Assembly: GCA_015661135.1 (NCBI GenBank)
Contig: JACVXW010000174.1
Location: 1-6,514 of the forward strand
Reading direction: 5' to 3'
Origin: Chloroflexota bacterium
Lineage (GTDB): Bacteria > Chloroflexota > Limnocylindria > Limnocylindrales > CSP1-4
Length of the DNA stretch: 6,514 nt
Below the pieces are notes generated by a model. It made no database searches and was not told the DNA's origin. It worked only from the letters and a program-made list of their open reading frames with translations. A program made the position numbers and the translations under genes. Below, piece by piece: positions 5,679 through 6,514 of this stretch; the stretch's first letter is position 1, and each line of letters opens with the position of its first letter.

Positions 5679-5753
5679 ATCCGATTGGCTGTGACCCTTA
5701 GCACGGTCGCGGCAATGGCTCTCGCAGGGGGCGCTTCACTCAAAGGCTTCTAG
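5664..5753 (+). CDS. Micro-ORF 2, 29-residue signal-peptide-like precursor ending SLKGF
   Basis: The ATG is 6 nt after AGGAG (5653-5657). The product has 29 residues: a basic start (MKDRLIR), a hydrophobic core of about 14 residues (LAVTLSTVAAMALA), and a short tail, GGASLKGF. An Ala-Leu-Ala motif (19-21) fits signal peptidase I. Cleavage after Ala21 would free the eight-residue GGASLKGF, and cleavage after Ala24 would free SLKGF. This is the layout of short secreted pheromone precursors, in which almost the whole protein is export signal. The tail is shared with micro-ORF 1. It is followed by 71 nt with a nested hairpin and then the membrane protein gene. Alternatives are a tiny membrane peptide or toxin, or a leader peptide. 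No known family is recognised, but the combination of start site, shape and shared tail makes expression likely. Confidence 0.6.
   Translation: MKDRLIRLAVTLSTVAAMALAGGASLKGF
5739..5753 (+). repeat. Direct repeat, copy 2 (LKGF-stop coding)
   Basis: CTCAAAGGCTTCTAG is the second copy of the 15-base repeat, at the end of micro-ORF 2. It lies 99 bases (33 codons) after the first copy, so the frame is preserved. Confidence 0.7.
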
Positions 5754-5764
5754 TTACGCCAGTT

Positions 5765-5806
5765 CGTTCCCGGGCAAGACCGATCCGGTCTAGAGTCTCG
5801 GGAACG
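5765..5806 (+). other. Nested hairpin between micro-ORF 2 and the membrane gene
   Basis: CGTTCCCG (5765-5772) pairs with CGGGAACG (5799-5806), an 8-bp stem. Within its loop GACCG (5778-5782) pairs with CGGTC (5786-5790). No T-run follows, so it is not an obvious terminator. It may lower expression of the downstream gene relative to the micro-ORFs, or be a processing or stability element. Confidence 0.5.
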
Positions 5807-5824
5807 GCTACCGTAGAGGCAGAA

Positions 5825-6514
5825 ATGCCGAAGTCGCTGAAGCTCTTCATCACATTGCTCGTGGCAGGTGGTGCCTTGGCACTGCTGGTCACGGGCTTTG
5901 TGTTTCCCCTCGAGAGCCGCCTGGCGCTCGAACTCTCTGATCGGGCGACCACGTCCGCGGCCGAATACCTCTTGGGCCTGACCTTCTGGATTGTCGCGAC
6001 GCTATCCGCGTCTGCCCTTCCGGTCCAGATGCCAGGGGGCATCCTCGTGACCGTGTCGATCGCGCCGATAATCGCAGCCACAAGCCTCGGCGGACCTTTT
6101 GCGGGCGCGCTGGTGGCGCTCGTGGGCACGACGGAACTCCGGGAGCTCCGGGGCAAGGTGCCTTGGTACGGCTCGCTCGCCAATCATGCCGGCCTCGTCC
6201 TACCAGCTGTGGCTTGTGGCCTCGTCATCGAGAGCATTCGGTCGATCACCAGACCGGGTCCTGCAACGGACTTCGTAGCCACCGTCTCGGGCGCCGTCGC
6301 CTACTTTGCCCTCAACCTCTTGATCGTGTCGGTCGTCGTTGCTTTGAGGACCGACAAGCCAGTCCGGCAGCTAGTGCTCGAGGATTCGCGCGGCTTCGCC
6401 GCAAGCCTCCTTGCCCTCGCCCCACTCGGGTGGCTGATGGCGCGGATGTATCAGCTGCCGGATGCGGGGTGGTGGACGACCTTGCTGTTCGCGCTGCCGC
6501 TGTACACGACCCGG
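5825..6514 (+). CDS. Multi-pass membrane protein, N-terminal sensor-like domain (3' end outside window)
   Basis: The frame runs from ATG 5825 to the window edge, with 230 residues visible and no stop. AGAGG (5815-5819) lies 5 nt before the ATG. The start is basic (MPKSLK), and hydrophobic segments lie at about 7-27, 47-66, 71-103 (probably two), 117-138, 150-174, 190-208 and from 216 on. The order of motifs (MPGGILVTVSIAP, then LGGPFAGALVALVG, then a charged TTELRELRGKVPWYG loop, then YFALNLLIVS and LLALAPLGWLMA) resembles the integral membrane sensor domain often fused to HD-GYP or GGDEF output domains in high-GC and Chloroflexota-type bacteria. If so, it would act in cyclic di-GMP signalling. 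The output domain lies beyond the window, so this is inferred from memory of the family. It may share the promoter at 5416 with the micro-ORFs. Confidence 0.7.
   Translation, partial: MPKSLKLFITLLVAGGALALLVTGFVFPLESRLALELSDRATTSAAEYLLGLTFWIVATLSASALPVQMPGGILVTVSIAPIIAATSLGGPFAGALVALVGTTELRELRGKVPWYGSLANHAGLVLPAVACGLVIESIRSITRPGPATDFVATVSGAVAYFALNLLIVSVVVALRTDKPVRQLVLEDSRGFAASLLALAPLGWLMARMYQLPDAGWWTTLLFALPLYTTR

Larger units (their letters stand above)
5383..5821. other. Intergenic region with a structured RNA leader and two micro-ORFs
   Basis: No conventional gene fits here, but the stretch is full of structure. It holds a promoter (5416-5445), a tetraloop hairpin (5453-5478), a nested and possibly pseudoknotted fold (5490-5552), a terminator-like hairpin (5558-5582), a second hairpin (5582-5600), two micro-ORFs (5622-5654 and 5664-5753) and a further nested hairpin (5765-5806). 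The parts are listed separately. Confidence 0.6.

Noticed and set aside
5833..5850. SLKLF near the N-terminus of the membrane protein as a third copy of the SLKGF motif
   Set aside because: It lies at the start of a transmembrane protein, has a different residue and no stop, and the DNA does not resemble the 15-base repeat. I treat it as chance.

Overview
The window is high-GC DNA with densely packed genes and no rRNA, tRNA, CRISPR array or insertion sequence that I can recognise. The likely host is a free-living Chloroflexota bacterium (Limnocylindria-like) or another high-GC lineage. This rests on the wording of the MalT-like/BTAD regulator, the style of the Ser/Pro/Thr-rich lipoprotein and the GC-rich codon use. 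It is an inference, not a taxonomic assignment.

Layout. (1) 1-654, plus strand: the C-terminal half of the replicative helicase DnaB, cut by the window edge. (2) 670-1608, minus strand: a secreted lipoprotein of unknown function, converging on dnaB with a 15-nt gap. (3) 1735-1938, plus strand: a 67-residue dodecin-family protein divergent from the lipoprotein, closed by a GC-rich hairpin. (4) 1939-2290: a non-coding stretch with a good sigma70-type promoter and a GC hairpin in the leader. (5) 2291-5382, plus strand: a large transcription regulator (MalT-like P-loop NTPase, TPR-like repeats, OmpR/SARP-type winged helix, BTAD) whose reading frame is broken twice, near 3530 and near 3920. (6) 5416-5600: a promoter, a structured leader RNA with a possible pseudoknot, and a terminator-like hairpin. 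(7) 5622-5753: two very small ORFs, each with its own Shine-Dalgarno sequence and both ending Leu-Lys-Gly-Phe-stop. The second looks like a short secretion signal followed by 5 to 8 residues. (8) 5825-6514, plus strand: the N-terminal multi-pass membrane domain of a probable signalling protein, cut by the window edge.

How the parts may work together. The first three genes look like ordinary housekeeping neighbours. The right half is the interesting part. A regulator of the NTPase/TPR/BTAD type stands next to a separately promoted unit that carries a structured, possibly attenuated leader, two micro-ORFs with a shared C-terminal tetrapeptide, and a membrane sensor-like protein. That order resembles the receptor-plus-pheromone layout of known peptide quorum-sensing loci, in which TPR regulators bind short exported and re-imported peptides. 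No such system is proven here. The regulator appears broken in this copy, and the assignment of peptide and receptor is a hypothesis.
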